NCBI RefSeq assembly: GCF_033063295.1 | Contig: NZ_JAWJZH010000001.1 | Span: 1,488,001-1,552,000, forward strand | DNA: 64,000 nt | Reading direction: 5' to 3' | Source: Nitrosomonas sp. Is35 | GTDB taxonomy: Bacteria; Pseudomonadota; Gammaproteobacteria; Burkholderiales; Nitrosomonadaceae | Shown: positions 7,642 to 17,149 of the stretch, piece by piece | How positions within the stretch are numbered: position 1 is the stretch's first letter | How the letters are laid out: every line of letters begins with the position of its first letter | Program-made: the position numbers and the translations under genes | The notes under the pieces: model-generated | Told to the model about the DNA's origin: nothing | Seen by the model: only the letters and a program-made list of their open reading frames with translations | Databases searched by the model: none

Positions 7642-10239
7642 TCACTTGCCGGTCTGAGTTTGATCGTTCTGTTCTGAGTCCTGATACTGTTTCTCAGCTT
7701 CTTCACGCTTAACTTCCTGATTGCCGAGTTTATCGTTAACCGGGAATTTCACTGACTTGGCGTCAATGGGGTAAGGTTCAGCAATCCAGTAACCTTGCGC
7801 ATAGTCGATGCCCATATTTTCCAGCAGCTGTAAAGTCTGGTCGTTTTCGACCCATTCGGCGATGGTTTTAAGGCGCATCACGTGGCCAATGTGATTGATC
7901 GATTCAACCATGGCTTGATCGACCGGATCGGAAAGCATGTTTTTGATCAACCGGCCGTCTATTTTCAGATAATCGAGCGGAATATTTTTCAGATATTCGA
8001 ATGATGACAAGCCACCGCTGAAATTATCCATCGAAAAACGGCATCCGAGTTCTTTTAGCGTGGTTACAAAACGCACTGCGTGGTTCATTTCAGTCAATGC
8101 GATATGTTCTGTGATTTCAAAGCAAATACCAGCTGGATTTAACTTGCTGGCTTTGATGGTGTTCACGGTGAAATCGAGAAAATCAGCACTCTCAAGTACT
8201 TGTGCGGATAAATTGATGGTATAGATGACGTTGGCTTGGTGGTGTGCATGGGCCTTGATTAATTTAAACGACTGTTCCAACACCCAGCGATCAATGACTA
8301 GCATATGATTATGTCGTTCAGCAGCGGGTAAGAACGCTCCCGGCATGACGAGACGGCCGTGTTCATCTTCCAGGCGCAACAGGATTTCACCGTGTTTCTC
8401 TTTGCCATTGCTGCTAGAAATCGACTGAATGGGTTGGAAATATAAACACAGCCGCTGGTCGATCATGGCCTGCTGGATGCGCGGCAGCCATGGCATTTCG
8501 CCGGATTCTTGCTGTGCGGTATCGGCTCGATATACATGCACTCGATTACGCCCTTGTTCTTTTGCCGCATAGCAGGCGCTATCGGCTGCATTTAATGCAA
8601 AAGCGAGGCCTTCGTTGGCGTGCGTGATGGGGAACAATCCAATACTGACTCCAATGCTGAATGTATTGCCTTGCCATTGAAAACGAAAGTTTTGCACCAA
8701 TTCGCGTAATGCTTGCGCAACCTGCAGCGCCTCGTTCTGCGGGCAGTGCTCCAGGATGACGCCGAATTCATCGCCGCCAAGACGCGCCAAGGTATCGCGT
8801 GTACGCAGCTTGGCATGCAACAATGCAGTAACTTGACGCAGCAATTCATCGCCGGCGCTGTGTCCGCAAGTATCGTTGATGATTTTGAATTGATCCAGAT
8901 CGAGATACAGCAGTGCATGTGAATCATTTTTGCGTGTTGCAGCCAGGATTTTGCCGAGACGGGTTTCAAATTCCTTACGGTTCAGCAAGCCGGTCAATGA
9001 ATCATGCGCGGCCTGATAGGCTAGTTTTTGCGTCAGCTTACGTTGCTCCGTGACATCGCGGAATGTCAGGACGGTTCCAATGACATGCTGTTGCTCATTC
9101 TGAATCGGCGCTACAGTGTAATCGATAATCCATTCTTGCTTATCCTTGCGGATTAACAAACACTCATGGTGTTTTTGCGGATCTCCGGATGTTCCGTTAT
9201 GACATACCAGCGGGTCGGCAACAGCCGACCGGTTAACGCTATCGAGAATGTTGAATACTTGTTGCAACGGTAAGCCATTGGCATCCTGGTTGCGCCAGCC
9301 GGTAAAAATCTCTGCAATCGGATTGAGGTAGGTGACGTTGCCACCGGCATCGGTCGTGATGACCGCATCACCGATACTGGCCAAAGTGACCTGGAATAAT
9401 TCTTTTTCCTGGTGTAACACAGCGTTGGCCAAAGCGAGCGCTTGAGTGCGCTCCGTGACACGTTGCTCCAGTTGTTCTTTAACGCTTTTCAATGCTTGTT
9501 GCGACTGGTCTTTTTCGGCGATTTCGGCTTGTAATGCCTGATTGATCGCTTTTTGATGATTTTTCGCTTGTACCAGCCGTTTCAGCAAATCGAAATTATC
9601 AAAGCGGAATTTAAGTGATTCTGCGACAGTTTGATACAGCCGATGGGAAATACTGCCCATGGCAAAGACAAAAATAAGATAAGTAAAGGCAATCGCGAGC
9701 TGTATATTGCTTTCGTGCGTGATGACCTGATAAGTAAAAGGAATGACGGCCGGAATTGAAAAAGCCAGGAATGCGCCCCGGTAAGATGACAAACTAGCCA
9801 TCGCACCCGCTACCATGCCACCCAATAAGTACGCGAGAAATAATTGGTGTGTGGCGCTGCCGTTGACAAAGAAAATGCTGCCCGTTGAGCCCCAAAGTAT
9901 GCCGGAAAATAACGTACCGATTAGAAATTGCCGCCCCCAGCGGGCGGATTCGGCAGTAGCCGGTTTTTTACGGAAATAGGATCTGACCAGCAGAAATCTG
10001 ATGAATGTCAGTAAATAAATTGCGGCTAACCATCCCAGCAGCCAAGTCTTGGCAACATGATCCCAGAAAATAAAAACGAGCGCGGCGGAGGTGATCAGTG
10101 TAACAACCAGGGCCTTGGGGGCTTGCTGATACAACAATTTAACTTGTTCGGCCAATAGCGCCGTGGAATGACTGCTTTGCTGCAAAGAGGAATCTACAGT
10201 GTGGTGGTTAAGCTCTGATGCCCGGTAATCATTTTTCAT
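7642..10239 (-). CDS. Membrane PAS-GGDEF-EAL cyclic-di-GMP protein
   Basis: A 865-residue protein with about six N-terminal transmembrane helices (residues 40-205), a coiled coil (about 220-275), a PAS domain (about 280-395), a GGDEF domain and an EAL domain. The diguanylate cyclase motif RLGGDEF is intact near residue 490. In the EAL domain most catalytic residues are present (EIL near 618, NLS, FEITE, LKID, AEWVE, AQGYW). The metal-binding DDFG motif reads DNFS near 738, with the second Asp replaced by Asn. It may therefore mainly make c-di-GMP, with reduced phosphodiesterase activity. The frame opens at TTG 10248, but ATG 10239 is preferred. Confidence 0.9.
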   Translation of the reverse strand: MKNDYRASELNHHTVDSSLQQSSHSTALLAEQVKLLYQQAPKALVVTLITSAALVFIFWDHVAKTWLLGWLAAIYLLTFIRFLLVRSYFRKKPATAESARWGRQFLIGTLFSGILWGSTGSIFFVNGSATHQLFLAYLLGGMVAGAMASLSSYRGAFLAFSIPAVIPFTYQVITHESNIQLAIAFTYLIFVFAMGSISHRLYQTVAESLKFRFDNFDLLKRLVQAKNHQKAINQALQAEIAEKDQSQQALKSVKEQLEQRVTERTQALALANAVLHQEKELFQVTLASIGDAVITTDAGGNVTYLNPIAEIFTGWRNQDANGLPLQQVFNILDSVNRSAVADPLVCHNGTSGDPQKHHECLLIRKDKQEWIIDYTVAPIQNEQQHVIGTVLTFRDVTEQRKLTQKLAYQAAHDSLTGLLNRKEFETRLGKILAATRKNDSHALLYLDLDQFKIINDTCGHSAGDELLRQVTALLHAKLRTRDTLARLGGDEFGVILEHCPQNEALQVAQALRELVQNFRFQWQGNTFSIGVSIGLFPITHANEGLAFALNAADSACYAAKEQGRNRVHVYRADTAQQESGEMPWLPRIQQAMIDQRLCLYFQPIQSISSSNGKEKHGEILLRLEDEHGRLVMPGAFLPAAERHNHMLVIDRWVLEQSFKLIKAHAHHQANVIYTINLSAQVLESADFLDFTVNTIKASKLNPAGICFEITEHIALTEMNHAVRFVTTLKELGCRFSMDNFSGGLSSFEYLKNIPLDYLKIDGRLIKNMLSDPVDQAMVESINHIGHVMRLKTIAEWVENDQTLQLLENMGIDYAQGYWIAEPYPIDAKSVKFPVNDKLGNQEVKREEAEKQYQDSEQNDQTQTGK

Positions 10240-10566
10240 TGCGGACAAATGATGGAAATTGTTCGCAGTTTGTCGGATGATTTTCCAAAGAGTTTAGAAC
10301 TAATTGCGAATTGCGGGGATAACCATAATTCAAAACAATCAACTAGATTGCTGAGGATTTGTAAGCATTTTATTTCAATGACATAATGCTGTCTGGATTG
10401 CAAATGAAAAATGCTCATTTCTACGCACGTAAGAATATTCTTATTGAGAATCAGAAAATTATACTTTGAATTTTATGTAAGTAAAGAAAACCTTTACAAC
10501 GGTAAGGATCACCCGGATTAAAACAGTGAATTTTCAATCGATCGAGAAAATTATGGAGATTAATCT
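10240..10566. other. Divergent intergenic region
   Basis: About 330 bases lie between the divergent PAS-GGDEF-EAL and FadL-like genes. It is AT-rich and holds no convincing reading frame. A TATACT hexamer at 10460-10465 could be a -10 element for the FadL-like gene, but the matching -35 is poor. Confidence 0.35.
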
Positions 10567-10596
10567 ATTAAAACGCTATCTATAACTGATCGTTCT

Positions 10597-11934
10597 TTGC
10601 AACGAAGTATTTTCTGGTTTGCGGGTTTGGGTTTGTTGATTGTCTCCACTGCGATACGCGGCGCGGGCATTGCCGTGATGGAGCAAAGTGTCAAGGAGCT
10701 GGGGCAAGCGTTTTCCGGTGCACCCACCAACACTGACGACGGTAGCATGGTGTTTTTTAACCCGGCTGCGATGAGCCAGGTGCGCGGCCGGCTGGTTTCG
10801 GCAGCGGGATATGTCATTGCACCTTCCGCGGTTTTTCATAATGACGCTTCACATCTCAACCCATTTTTGGGGGGAACCCCGTTGAAAGGCGGTAATGGCG
10901 GCGATTCACCCAGTCTGGCTTTTGTACCGAACGTTTATTATGTGCAGGAACTGACAAACCGGGTGGCCTTCGGCTTCGGGTTCAATACCCCTTTTGGTAC
11001 GCGCAATAGCTATGATCCGGATTGGAAAGGGCGCTATCAAGCGCTCGATTCGGAGATTCTGACTTTAAACTTCAATCCATCGCTTTCCTTTAAAGTAACC
11101 GATAAATTCTCGCTAGGCGCGGGCTTCAACGTCCAGTATTTGCAATCCCGGTTGACCAACGCGATTGATCTCGGCCCCGCCTGCTTTCTAGCATTCGGAC
11201 CGGCACCTTGCGTTAGTCAGGGGATTCGGCCACAAGCCGCTGATGGGCATGTTTCCCTAAAGGGTGACAGTGTTGGGTTTGGTTACAATTTCGGTGCTTT
11301 TTATACACTCAATCAGAACACTCGGCTGGGTGTCAGTTATCGCTCCAGAATTACACATGATATACATGGAAATGCAAACTTTACGATACCAGATAAGGCC
11401 ATTGCACTGACGCAAGGTAATATTCTCGTTGACACCAGCACCAGCACGACGGTTACGCTGCCGGATTCGGTATTGTTCGGTTTGTCGCATCGTCTCAATC
11501 CGCGCTGGGCGGTTTCCGCGGATGCATTGTGGACGCATTGGAGTTTGGTACAGCAACTACGGACCAATTTTGCATCGGCACAATCGGATGACGTGCAAAA
11601 CCTAAAATGGAACGATACCTGGCGCTATGCTTTTGGCGTCAATTATTTTTCCGAGAGCAATAAATGGACCGTGCGGATGGGTTTTGCCTACGATCAAACA
11701 CCGGTTCCGAATGCCCGGGACCGCTCACCGCGTATTCCCGATGCAAGCCGCTATTGGCTGACTGCGGGACTGACTTATGCCGTCATGAAGAATGTCAATA
11801 TCCATGCCGCATACGCGCACTTATTCATGAATGACGCCAGCATTAATCATCGCGGTACGACAGCCGATGTTCTCGCCGGAAAGTATGCCGAGCAAATCGA
11901 TATCGGCGGTCTGCAAATGGATTGGCGCTTCTAA
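10597..11934 (+). CDS. FadL/OmpP1/TodX-family outer-membrane transport protein
   Basis: An outer-membrane beta-barrel of the FadL family, which passes long-chain fatty acids or other hydrophobic compounds through the barrel wall. After a signal peptide, the mature protein begins AGIAVMEQSVKELGQAFSG, matching the FadL hatch-domain start, followed by FFNPAAM, the family's NPA motif. The barrel ends in a terminal phenylalanine (DWRF), the usual BAM signal. There is no ATG start. TTG 10597 gives 445 residues but has no Shine-Dalgarno; an in-frame ATT at 10567 lies seven bases after GGAG and could be the true, rare start. Confidence 0.85.
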   Translation: MQRSIFWFAGLGLLIVSTAIRGAGIAVMEQSVKELGQAFSGAPTNTDDGSMVFFNPAAMSQVRGRLVSAAGYVIAPSAVFHNDASHLNPFLGGTPLKGGNGGDSPSLAFVPNVYYVQELTNRVAFGFGFNTPFGTRNSYDPDWKGRYQALDSEILTLNFNPSLSFKVTDKFSLGAGFNVQYLQSRLTNAIDLGPACFLAFGPAPCVSQGIRPQAADGHVSLKGDSVGFGYNFGAFYTLNQNTRLGVSYRSRITHDIHGNANFTIPDKAIALTQGNILVDTSTSTTVTLPDSVLFGLSHRLNPRWAVSADALWTHWSLVQQLRTNFASAQSDDVQNLKWNDTWRYAFGVNYFSESNKWTVRMGFAYDQTPVPNARDRSPRIPDASRYWLTAGLTYAVMKNVNIHAAYAHLFMNDASINHRGTTADVLAGKYAEQIDIGGLQMDWRF

Positions 11935-12049
11935 CTCGCGTAGTATCTCCTGTGGTTTGCTGAAACTTATGCCGGTTTGAGGTATCTTATGACGGCGTTT
12001 GTCATGGCGCCATCTAGAATTCTTCATACCCATAAATCGAGGTTGAACA

Positions 12050-13879
12050 ATGGACAAAAAAACACATGTTAACTTCTGGTATGTCATTGTGGCATTGTTA
12101 AGTTTGCTGTTGATCCAGAATCTTTATTCGCAATACACTCAAGTAAAACCCATTCCGTATAGCCAGTTTCATCGTTTGCTCGAGCAGGGGAGCGTGGCTG
12201 AGATTGCGATAACGCAAAATCAGATTTTTGGCACACTGAAAGAAAAAAATGCCGATGGGCTCAAAGATTTTGTGACCACGCGAGTGGAGCCGGAATTGGC
12301 GGAAATACTGGATAAACACAACGTGGTGTATACCGGCGTGGTGCAAAGCACTTGGCTGCGCGATTTACTGTCGTGGATCGTGCCAACGGCGATTTTTGTC
12401 GGCATTTGGTTGTTCGTGATTCGCCGAATGGGCGGCGGTGTGGGAAGCGGATTGATGTCGATCGGTAAAAGCCGCGCCAAGGTTTTTGTCGAAAAAGAAA
12501 CCAAAGTCACTTTCGACGATGTGGCGGGTGTGGATGAAGCCAAGGAAGAATTGGTTGAAATTATCAATTTCCTCAAAAATCCAGTGGATTATGGCCGTTT
12601 GGGCGGGCGCGCACCGAAAGGTATTTTGCTAGTGGGACCGCCCGGCACTGGAAAAACATTGCTTGCGCGGGCCGTAGCCGGTGAAGCGGGTGTACCGTTC
12701 TTTTCCATTTCCGGTTCGGAGTTCGTCGAAATGTTTGTCGGTGTCGGTGCAGCTCGGGTGCGCGATCTGTTTGAACAAGCGCGGCAAATGGCGCCAGCGA
12801 TCATTTTTATCGATGAACTGGATTCATTAGGGCGCGCCCGCAGTGCTTATGGTGGCATGGGTGGCGGGCACGATGAGAAGGAACAAACGCTGAATCAACT
12901 CCTGGCGGAATTGGATGGCTTTGATTCCAGCAGCGGCATCGTGCTGCTGGCTGCAACCAACCGGCCGGAGATTCTCGATCCGGCACTGTTGCGCGCCGGG
13001 CGGTTTGACCGCCAAGTGCTGGTGGACCGGCCCGACAAAACCGGGCGCGAACAGATTCTTGCCGTGCATGCGAAAAAAGTGAAATTGAATACCGATGTCA
13101 AAATCGAGCAGATCGCTGCTTTAACGCCGGGATTTACCGGTGCGGATCTGGCGAATTTGATCAATGAAGCAACGTTACTCGCAACACGCCGCGCAGCGGT
13201 ATCGGTGACAATGGACGATTTCAATAACGCCATTGAGCGCATTGTGGCCGGATTGGAAAAACGTAACCGCCTGCTCAATCCCAACGAGCGGCGTGTCGTC
13301 GCTTTTCATGAACTCGGTCACGCCATGGTAGCACTTGCGTTACCGGGTACCGATGAAGTGCATAAGATATCGATTATTCCGCGCGGTGTCGGTGCTCTGG
13401 GTTATACCATCCAACGCCCTACGGAAGACCGCTATCTCATGACGCGAGTGGAACTGCTGAACAAAATGGCGGTGCTGCTGGGCGGTAGAGCGGCCGAACA
13501 AGTGGTGTTTCATGAGGTTTCCACGGGTGCTGCGGATGATCTGGTGCGCGCCACCGATATCGCGCGTGCCATGGTGCTGCGTTACGGCATGAGCGAGGCA
13601 TTGGGTAATGTGGCGTACGACCGTGAGCAGTCAGCTTTCTTGCAACCCAATATGGCCTTGCCGCAAAGCCGAACTTACAGCGAGGAAACCGCGAACAAAA
13701 TCGATATTGCCGTGCGCGTGCTGGTCGATCAGGCTTTGGAGCGCGCTATCAATATCTTGCAAAATAACCGTAACTTACTGGATCAGACTGCGGAAGCGCT
13801 GCTCAAGACCGAAACCTTGAATCAACCGGAAATCCTGCAATTAAAACAGGCGATTCATGCTTACGTGCACCAGCCGTAA
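12050..13879 (+). CDS. FtsH-family membrane AAA zinc metalloprotease (paralogue)
   Basis: A 609-residue membrane-anchored AAA protease that unfolds and degrades membrane and cytosolic proteins. It has two N-terminal helices (about 10-28 and 107-124) flanking a periplasmic domain, Walker A GPPGTGKT (196-203), pore loop [11 protein letters not shown], Walker [12 protein letters not shown] (251-261), the SRH arginines in AATNRP...RAGRFDR, and a zinc site HELGH (420-424). Canonical FtsH usually has HEAGH and DEIDAVG, so this is likely a divergent second copy rather than the housekeeping one. ATG 12050 is behind GAGG. It stands alone, converging on the channel operon. Confidence 0.85.
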   Translation: MDKKTHVNFWYVIVALLSLLLIQNLYSQYTQVKPIPYSQFHRLLEQGSVAEIAITQNQIFGTLKEKNADGLKDFVTTRVEPELAEILDKHNVVYTGVVQSTWLRDLLSWIVPTAIFVGIWLFVIRRMGGGVGSGLMSIGKSRAKVFVEKETKVTFDDVAGVDEAKEELVEIINFLKNPVDYGRLGGRAPKGILLVGPPGTGKTLLARAVAGEAGVPFFSISGSEFVEMFVGVGAARVRDLFEQARQMAPAIIFIDELDSLGRARSAYGGMGGGHDEKEQTLNQLLAELDGFDSSSGIVLLAATNRPEILDPALLRAGRFDRQVLVDRPDKTGREQILAVHAKKVKLNTDVKIEQIAALTPGFTGADLANLINEATLLATRRAAVSVTMDDFNNAIERIVAGLEKRNRLLNPNERRVVAFHELGHAMVALALPGTDEVHKISIIPRGVGALGYTIQRPTEDRYLMTRVELLNKMAVLLGGRAAEQVVFHEVSTGAADDLVRATDIARAMVLRYGMSEALGNVAYDREQSAFLQPNMALPQSRTYSEETANKIDIAVRVLVDQALERAINILQNNRNLLDQTAEALLKTETLNQPEILQLKQAIHAYVHQP

Positions 13880-13892
13880 GCGCCAGCGCGGG

Positions 13893-13927
13893 AAAACAGG
13901 AGGATTTAACTGTCATCGTCCTGTTTT
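13893..13927. terminator. Terminator hairpin between convergent genes
   Basis: AAAACAGGA (13893-13901) pairs with TCCTGTTTT (13919-13927), and the T-run continues to 13928. The right arm overlaps the last codons of the convergent membrane-protein gene. It fits a terminator for the FtsH-like gene, perhaps working both ways. Confidence 0.45.
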
Positions 13928-14919
13928 TCCGCGGATCTTAACCGGATATCCGAATTAGGCAGCGCATCTTTTAATATTTGATCAATTTTCTGATTGATTT
14001 CTTCCGGTGTCGCGCCGCTGTTGATCACCTGCTGGAGATCGATCAGATTGGAAGCCATGTTGATGTGTTGCTGGTTTTGTTGCGCGGCGAAATCCACCTG
14101 CATGGCTTTCCTCTTGTTGGCAAGCTGATCTTTCGGGCTGCCGGTGAACAGCGACCGGATCGTTTCAACCAAGCGGCTTAAAACCGTATGTGTGAGGTCG
14201 GCGGAGAAGCCGCCGAGCATGGCCAGCAACGGCCGGATAATGCCTTTTTCCAGGAAAGGTGTTTCACTCAAGTGCCTGCTGAAGTAATCCTCGGAAACCA
14301 TGATGGCGAGAATCAAACCGGCAATCAGGCCTAGAAAGAAACGAATCCAATAGGAAGCATGATAGGTGGGGTCAAAAGTGCCATTGGCGATAAACGTATT
14401 GGCTTTATACAATGCGGCAAATGAAGCACCCAATCCGGCCGCGGCCAGATAGAACATCAGATTGAGCAGCAATTCCAAGCCATCCTGCAACATGATATTG
14501 CCGCTGTCGTTGCTTACTTCTTCGGTCAAAGTCAGTCCGATGAATAACATCAGCGACACGATAGCCGCGATCATCATTTGGCGGATCAATGAAACCGGGC
14601 CGAGAAATTTCATGAATCCGGTAACCCCTTGTTCGATATCCAGCAACAAAATGGTATTCGGTTTGGCGGGCTCCACTATTCTCGCCAATGCGCAGTGCGC
14701 TGCAAGCAATTCACCAATATCCAGATCGGTCCGGACATGAATCCGGTCATTCAAAGCGGTGCCGCTCTGTACAGTAAATGTATCGATGGTACGTATCACC
14801 TTATCCGGCACGGTTTTGCCGTTGGCAAGCGCGTATTCGGCCATGGCCCGCGCTTCCCGGTAGAGCTGATACCTCAGACTTGTTTGTTTATAAGGATCGG
14901 GCGATTGATTATCTTCCAT
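13906..14919 (-). CDS. Four-helix membrane protein, third gene of the channel operon
   Basis: A 337-residue protein with no family I can name. It has a soluble N-terminal region (1-105), four predicted transmembrane helices (about 111-133, 148-172, 190-209, 226-246) and a cytoplasmic, polar C-terminal tail (about 250-337) with helical repeats. The fourth helix carries the motif LGGFSADLTHTVLSRLVETI, a pattern that recurs in uncharacterised bacterial membrane proteins. ATG 14919 follows CAGGAGCAAC, a clear ribosome-binding site. The gene begins 37 bases after the stop of the Cache-channel gene and is probably its operon partner; it could be an accessory or coupling subunit, but that is inference. 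Confidence 0.7.
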   Translation of the reverse strand: MEDNQSPDPYKQTSLRYQLYREARAMAEYALANGKTVPDKVIRTIDTFTVQSGTALNDRIHVRTDLDIGELLAAHCALARIVEPAKPNTILLLDIEQGVTGFMKFLGPVSLIRQMMIAAIVSLMLFIGLTLTEEVSNDSGNIMLQDGLELLLNLMFYLAAAGLGASFAALYKANTFIANGTFDPTYHASYWIRFFLGLIAGLILAIMVSEDYFSRHLSETPFLEKGIIRPLLAMLGGFSADLTHTVLSRLVETIRSLFTGSPKDQLANKRKAMQVDFAAQQNQQHINMASNLIDLQQVINSGATPEEINQKIDQILKDALPNSDIRLRSAEKQDDDS

Positions 14920-14956
14920 GGTTGCTCCTGGTATTCGTGACACTAAAGGCAAGCGG

Positions 14957-17149
14957 TTAAAATAGAATGGCAGTAATGGTAAAAATCCAAGTCAGCAAGA
15001 TCGGCCAATAAATAAGTTTTGGAATGAAATTGTCCTTAAATGCCAATATCCCAAGCGGCGGATCATATGAGATCAGCACGGCATTGACGGTTACCATCAA
15101 AATAGTAATGTATGAGACGAGGTAGAAATATTCCAAATATACAATGGTATTTACCGCCAGTTCGTCTCTCAGCTGCACATGCATAATCAATAAGATGAAA
15201 AAAAGCGCCGAGCACGCGGCGACGATGGTCGATACATTGAAGCCGGTGAATGTCAGTTTCGCTTCTTGTTTGGAGATGGTGAGAACGAGTCCGTATAGCA
15301 TTAATAGCACCACAGCCAGAGGAAATAAATGCGCAATGAATGGATTTACAATATTGCGCGAGATTTCCAGGTTGAAATACAGTTCCGGCATCTTGTCGTG
15401 GCTGGTGAATTGACGATCGCCGAAATTGCTGTTGTATTTATTCACCTTGATGCCGAAGAAAGCCCGCGATGGATTCCATTCGGATAAAACAAAATCCTGC
15501 TCAACGCCCGGCAGAGTATTGGGATTCAGGCTATCGAAGGATTTAAAATCCGGCACGAGAATGACATTTTTAGAAAAACTGGTATGCCAGAGACGTACCC
15601 AGAGGAGTTGCCGGTCGAAGGGATATATTTTGTAATCGAAGGTCTCTCGTAATGTGGCTTCAAAATACCAGCCTTTGACGATTTCATCGCCTTCCTCGTG
15701 CTCATACGCTTCTGTTATGGATGTTTCTATGGCTTCGGGAAAAATGACGCCATGCTCGATATCTTCTTCAAAGTGCTTGGGAAAGCGCTGCCATACATAG
15801 CCGGTTATCGCCACGTTGGTCGCGTTTTGAAATTCAATTGACTGAATGAACAAGCCGGTTGGAACAAAAAAAGGTGGTGTTTTTGATTCCTGCAGCGCAG
15901 CGACGGCATAATCGTTCTGAAATTGCTCGACGATCGCGCGGTTCGATAGTGTCAGCGATTGATTGCGGGTCACTGAAGGTGTGTAATATTCCGTGATCCA
16001 GATCGACACGATGCCCACGGTCAGCAGCAATGACGTGATAAACGCATGCCGTAACAATTGCGCGACCGATTGCTGCTGTTTGATGAACGCAATCCAGATA
16101 TAAATCAGCAGGCACAACACGACAGCATTGATGATCCAGCTGATCAAATCGGATTCGTGAATTACCCGGGTATCTTCGCCATTTTCGTTGTCGTTCTCAA
16201 ACAAGTGCTTCTTGCCGATTTCCGCATTCATCACGGTTAACACATACCATCCGGTTTCGCCAATGGGATAGCGGTTGAACCAGGCGGAGCGGCCAGTGAG
16301 CTCATTTGTCCCTAATTTCCCCGCCGTGAATTCGGCAAAGTAAGCCGGCGTAATGGCTTGATTCAAATCACTGACAATTTTCTTGGAACCCTTGAGTCCA
16401 TGATAGATAATTTGGTCGAATTCATTGACGACGATGGCATAACCATTATCGCCAACATCGTGGTTCTCGACTTGCTGTCTGACCCAATCCAGATCGATAT
16501 CCAAAAATACCACGCCAGACACTTTTGTGGCGCTCATATTTTTTTGCAACGGTACGACATACTTTAACGTATGCTGCTGATAGGCCATATCAAAGTAGGG
16601 CGCCAGCCAACCGCTTCTTCCGCCGGTAGCTTGCAGATACCAGTCACCATTCTTGCTGTTGCCGTTTTTCGCGCTATACGCCGCATGACCGGTGTAGTCA
16701 TAATACTGATCGATCCGGTCCAGTTGATAGGCCGTGCCTTGCTGGCGGATAAAGGGTGCAAACAGACGCAGCTGCGGGTCGGCTTGGTATAAATCGAAAG
16801 CCACGCCCAACGCATTGAAACCAAAATGATTGAGTGCCGCCTCGTTCAATGCAGTATCGATTGCTTCCTGGCTCCAGGAAATTTCCCGTAAGTTTTCCGC
16901 AAGCTCATTGGCGGCGGAAGCCAGCGCGGTTAATTGATCGTTAATCGAATCGGCAATGGTTTGCGTGGTGGCCAGTGCATGTTGTTGCGATAGTTGCATG
17001 GTGGTGCGGTATTTCTGCACCATACCATTGGTTGACGCAATAAAAATGCATAGGAAGATGACCATGCAAATACCGAGAATTGCCTTGATCCAGGAAACGA
17101 ATGTCCACTTCGCTTGTTCCGGTGATTCAAGTTGCTGGGTTACCTTCAA
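14957..17149 (-). CDS. dCache domain fused to a pentameric ligand-gated ion channel
   Basis: A 730-residue membrane protein joining two sensory modules. Helix 1 (about 20-40) leads to a periplasmic dCache domain (about 45-325; GDWYLQAT and GWLAPYFD pocket motifs, then GYAIVVNEFDQIIYH). Two helices (about 334-355 and 368-388) return the chain to the periplasm. A Pro-loop receptor extracellular domain follows (about 395-598, signature YPFDRQ at 509-514), then M1 (600-626), pore-lining M2 (633-657), M3 (666-692) and M4 (710-729). The LEISRN...M1 junction, a charged stretch before M2 (SKQEAK) and helix spacing resemble GLIC-type channels. The TTG start at 17149 is supported by GGAGA seven bases upstream and overlaps the binding-protein stop codon. 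Confidence 0.85.
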   Translation of the reverse strand: MKVTQQLESPEQAKWTFVSWIKAILGICMVIFLCIFIASTNGMVQKYRTTMQLSQQHALATTQTIADSINDQLTALASAANELAENLREISWSQEAIDTALNEAALNHFGFNALGVAFDLYQADPQLRLFAPFIRQQGTAYQLDRIDQYYDYTGHAAYSAKNGNSKNGDWYLQATGGRSGWLAPYFDMAYQQHTLKYVVPLQKNMSATKVSGVVFLDIDLDWVRQQVENHDVGDNGYAIVVNEFDQIIYHGLKGSKKIVSDLNQAITPAYFAEFTAGKLGTNELTGRSAWFNRYPIGETGWYVLTVMNAEIGKKHLFENDNENGEDTRVIHESDLISWIINAVVLCLLIYIWIAFIKQQQSVAQLLRHAFITSLLLTVGIVSIWITEYYTPSVTRNQSLTLSNRAIVEQFQNDYAVAALQESKTPPFFVPTGLFIQSIEFQNATNVAITGYVWQRFPKHFEEDIEHGVIFPEAIETSITEAYEHEEGDEIVKGWYFEATLRETFDYKIYPFDRQLLWVRLWHTSFSKNVILVPDFKSFDSLNPNTLPGVEQDFVLSEWNPSRAFFGIKVNKYNSNFGDRQFTSHDKMPELYFNLEISRNIVNPFIAHLFPLAVVLLMLYGLVLTISKQEAKLTFTGFNVSTIVAACSALFFILLIMHVQLRDELAVNTIVYLEYFYLVSYITILMVTVNAVLISYDPPLGILAFKDNFIPKLIYWPILLTWIFTITAILF

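Noticed and set aside
13913..13930. CTGTCATCGTCCTGTTTT, resembling a PhoB box
   Set aside because: The second half-site is poor, the spacer is not AT-rich, and it lies at the 3' ends of two convergent genes, where a promoter is not expected.
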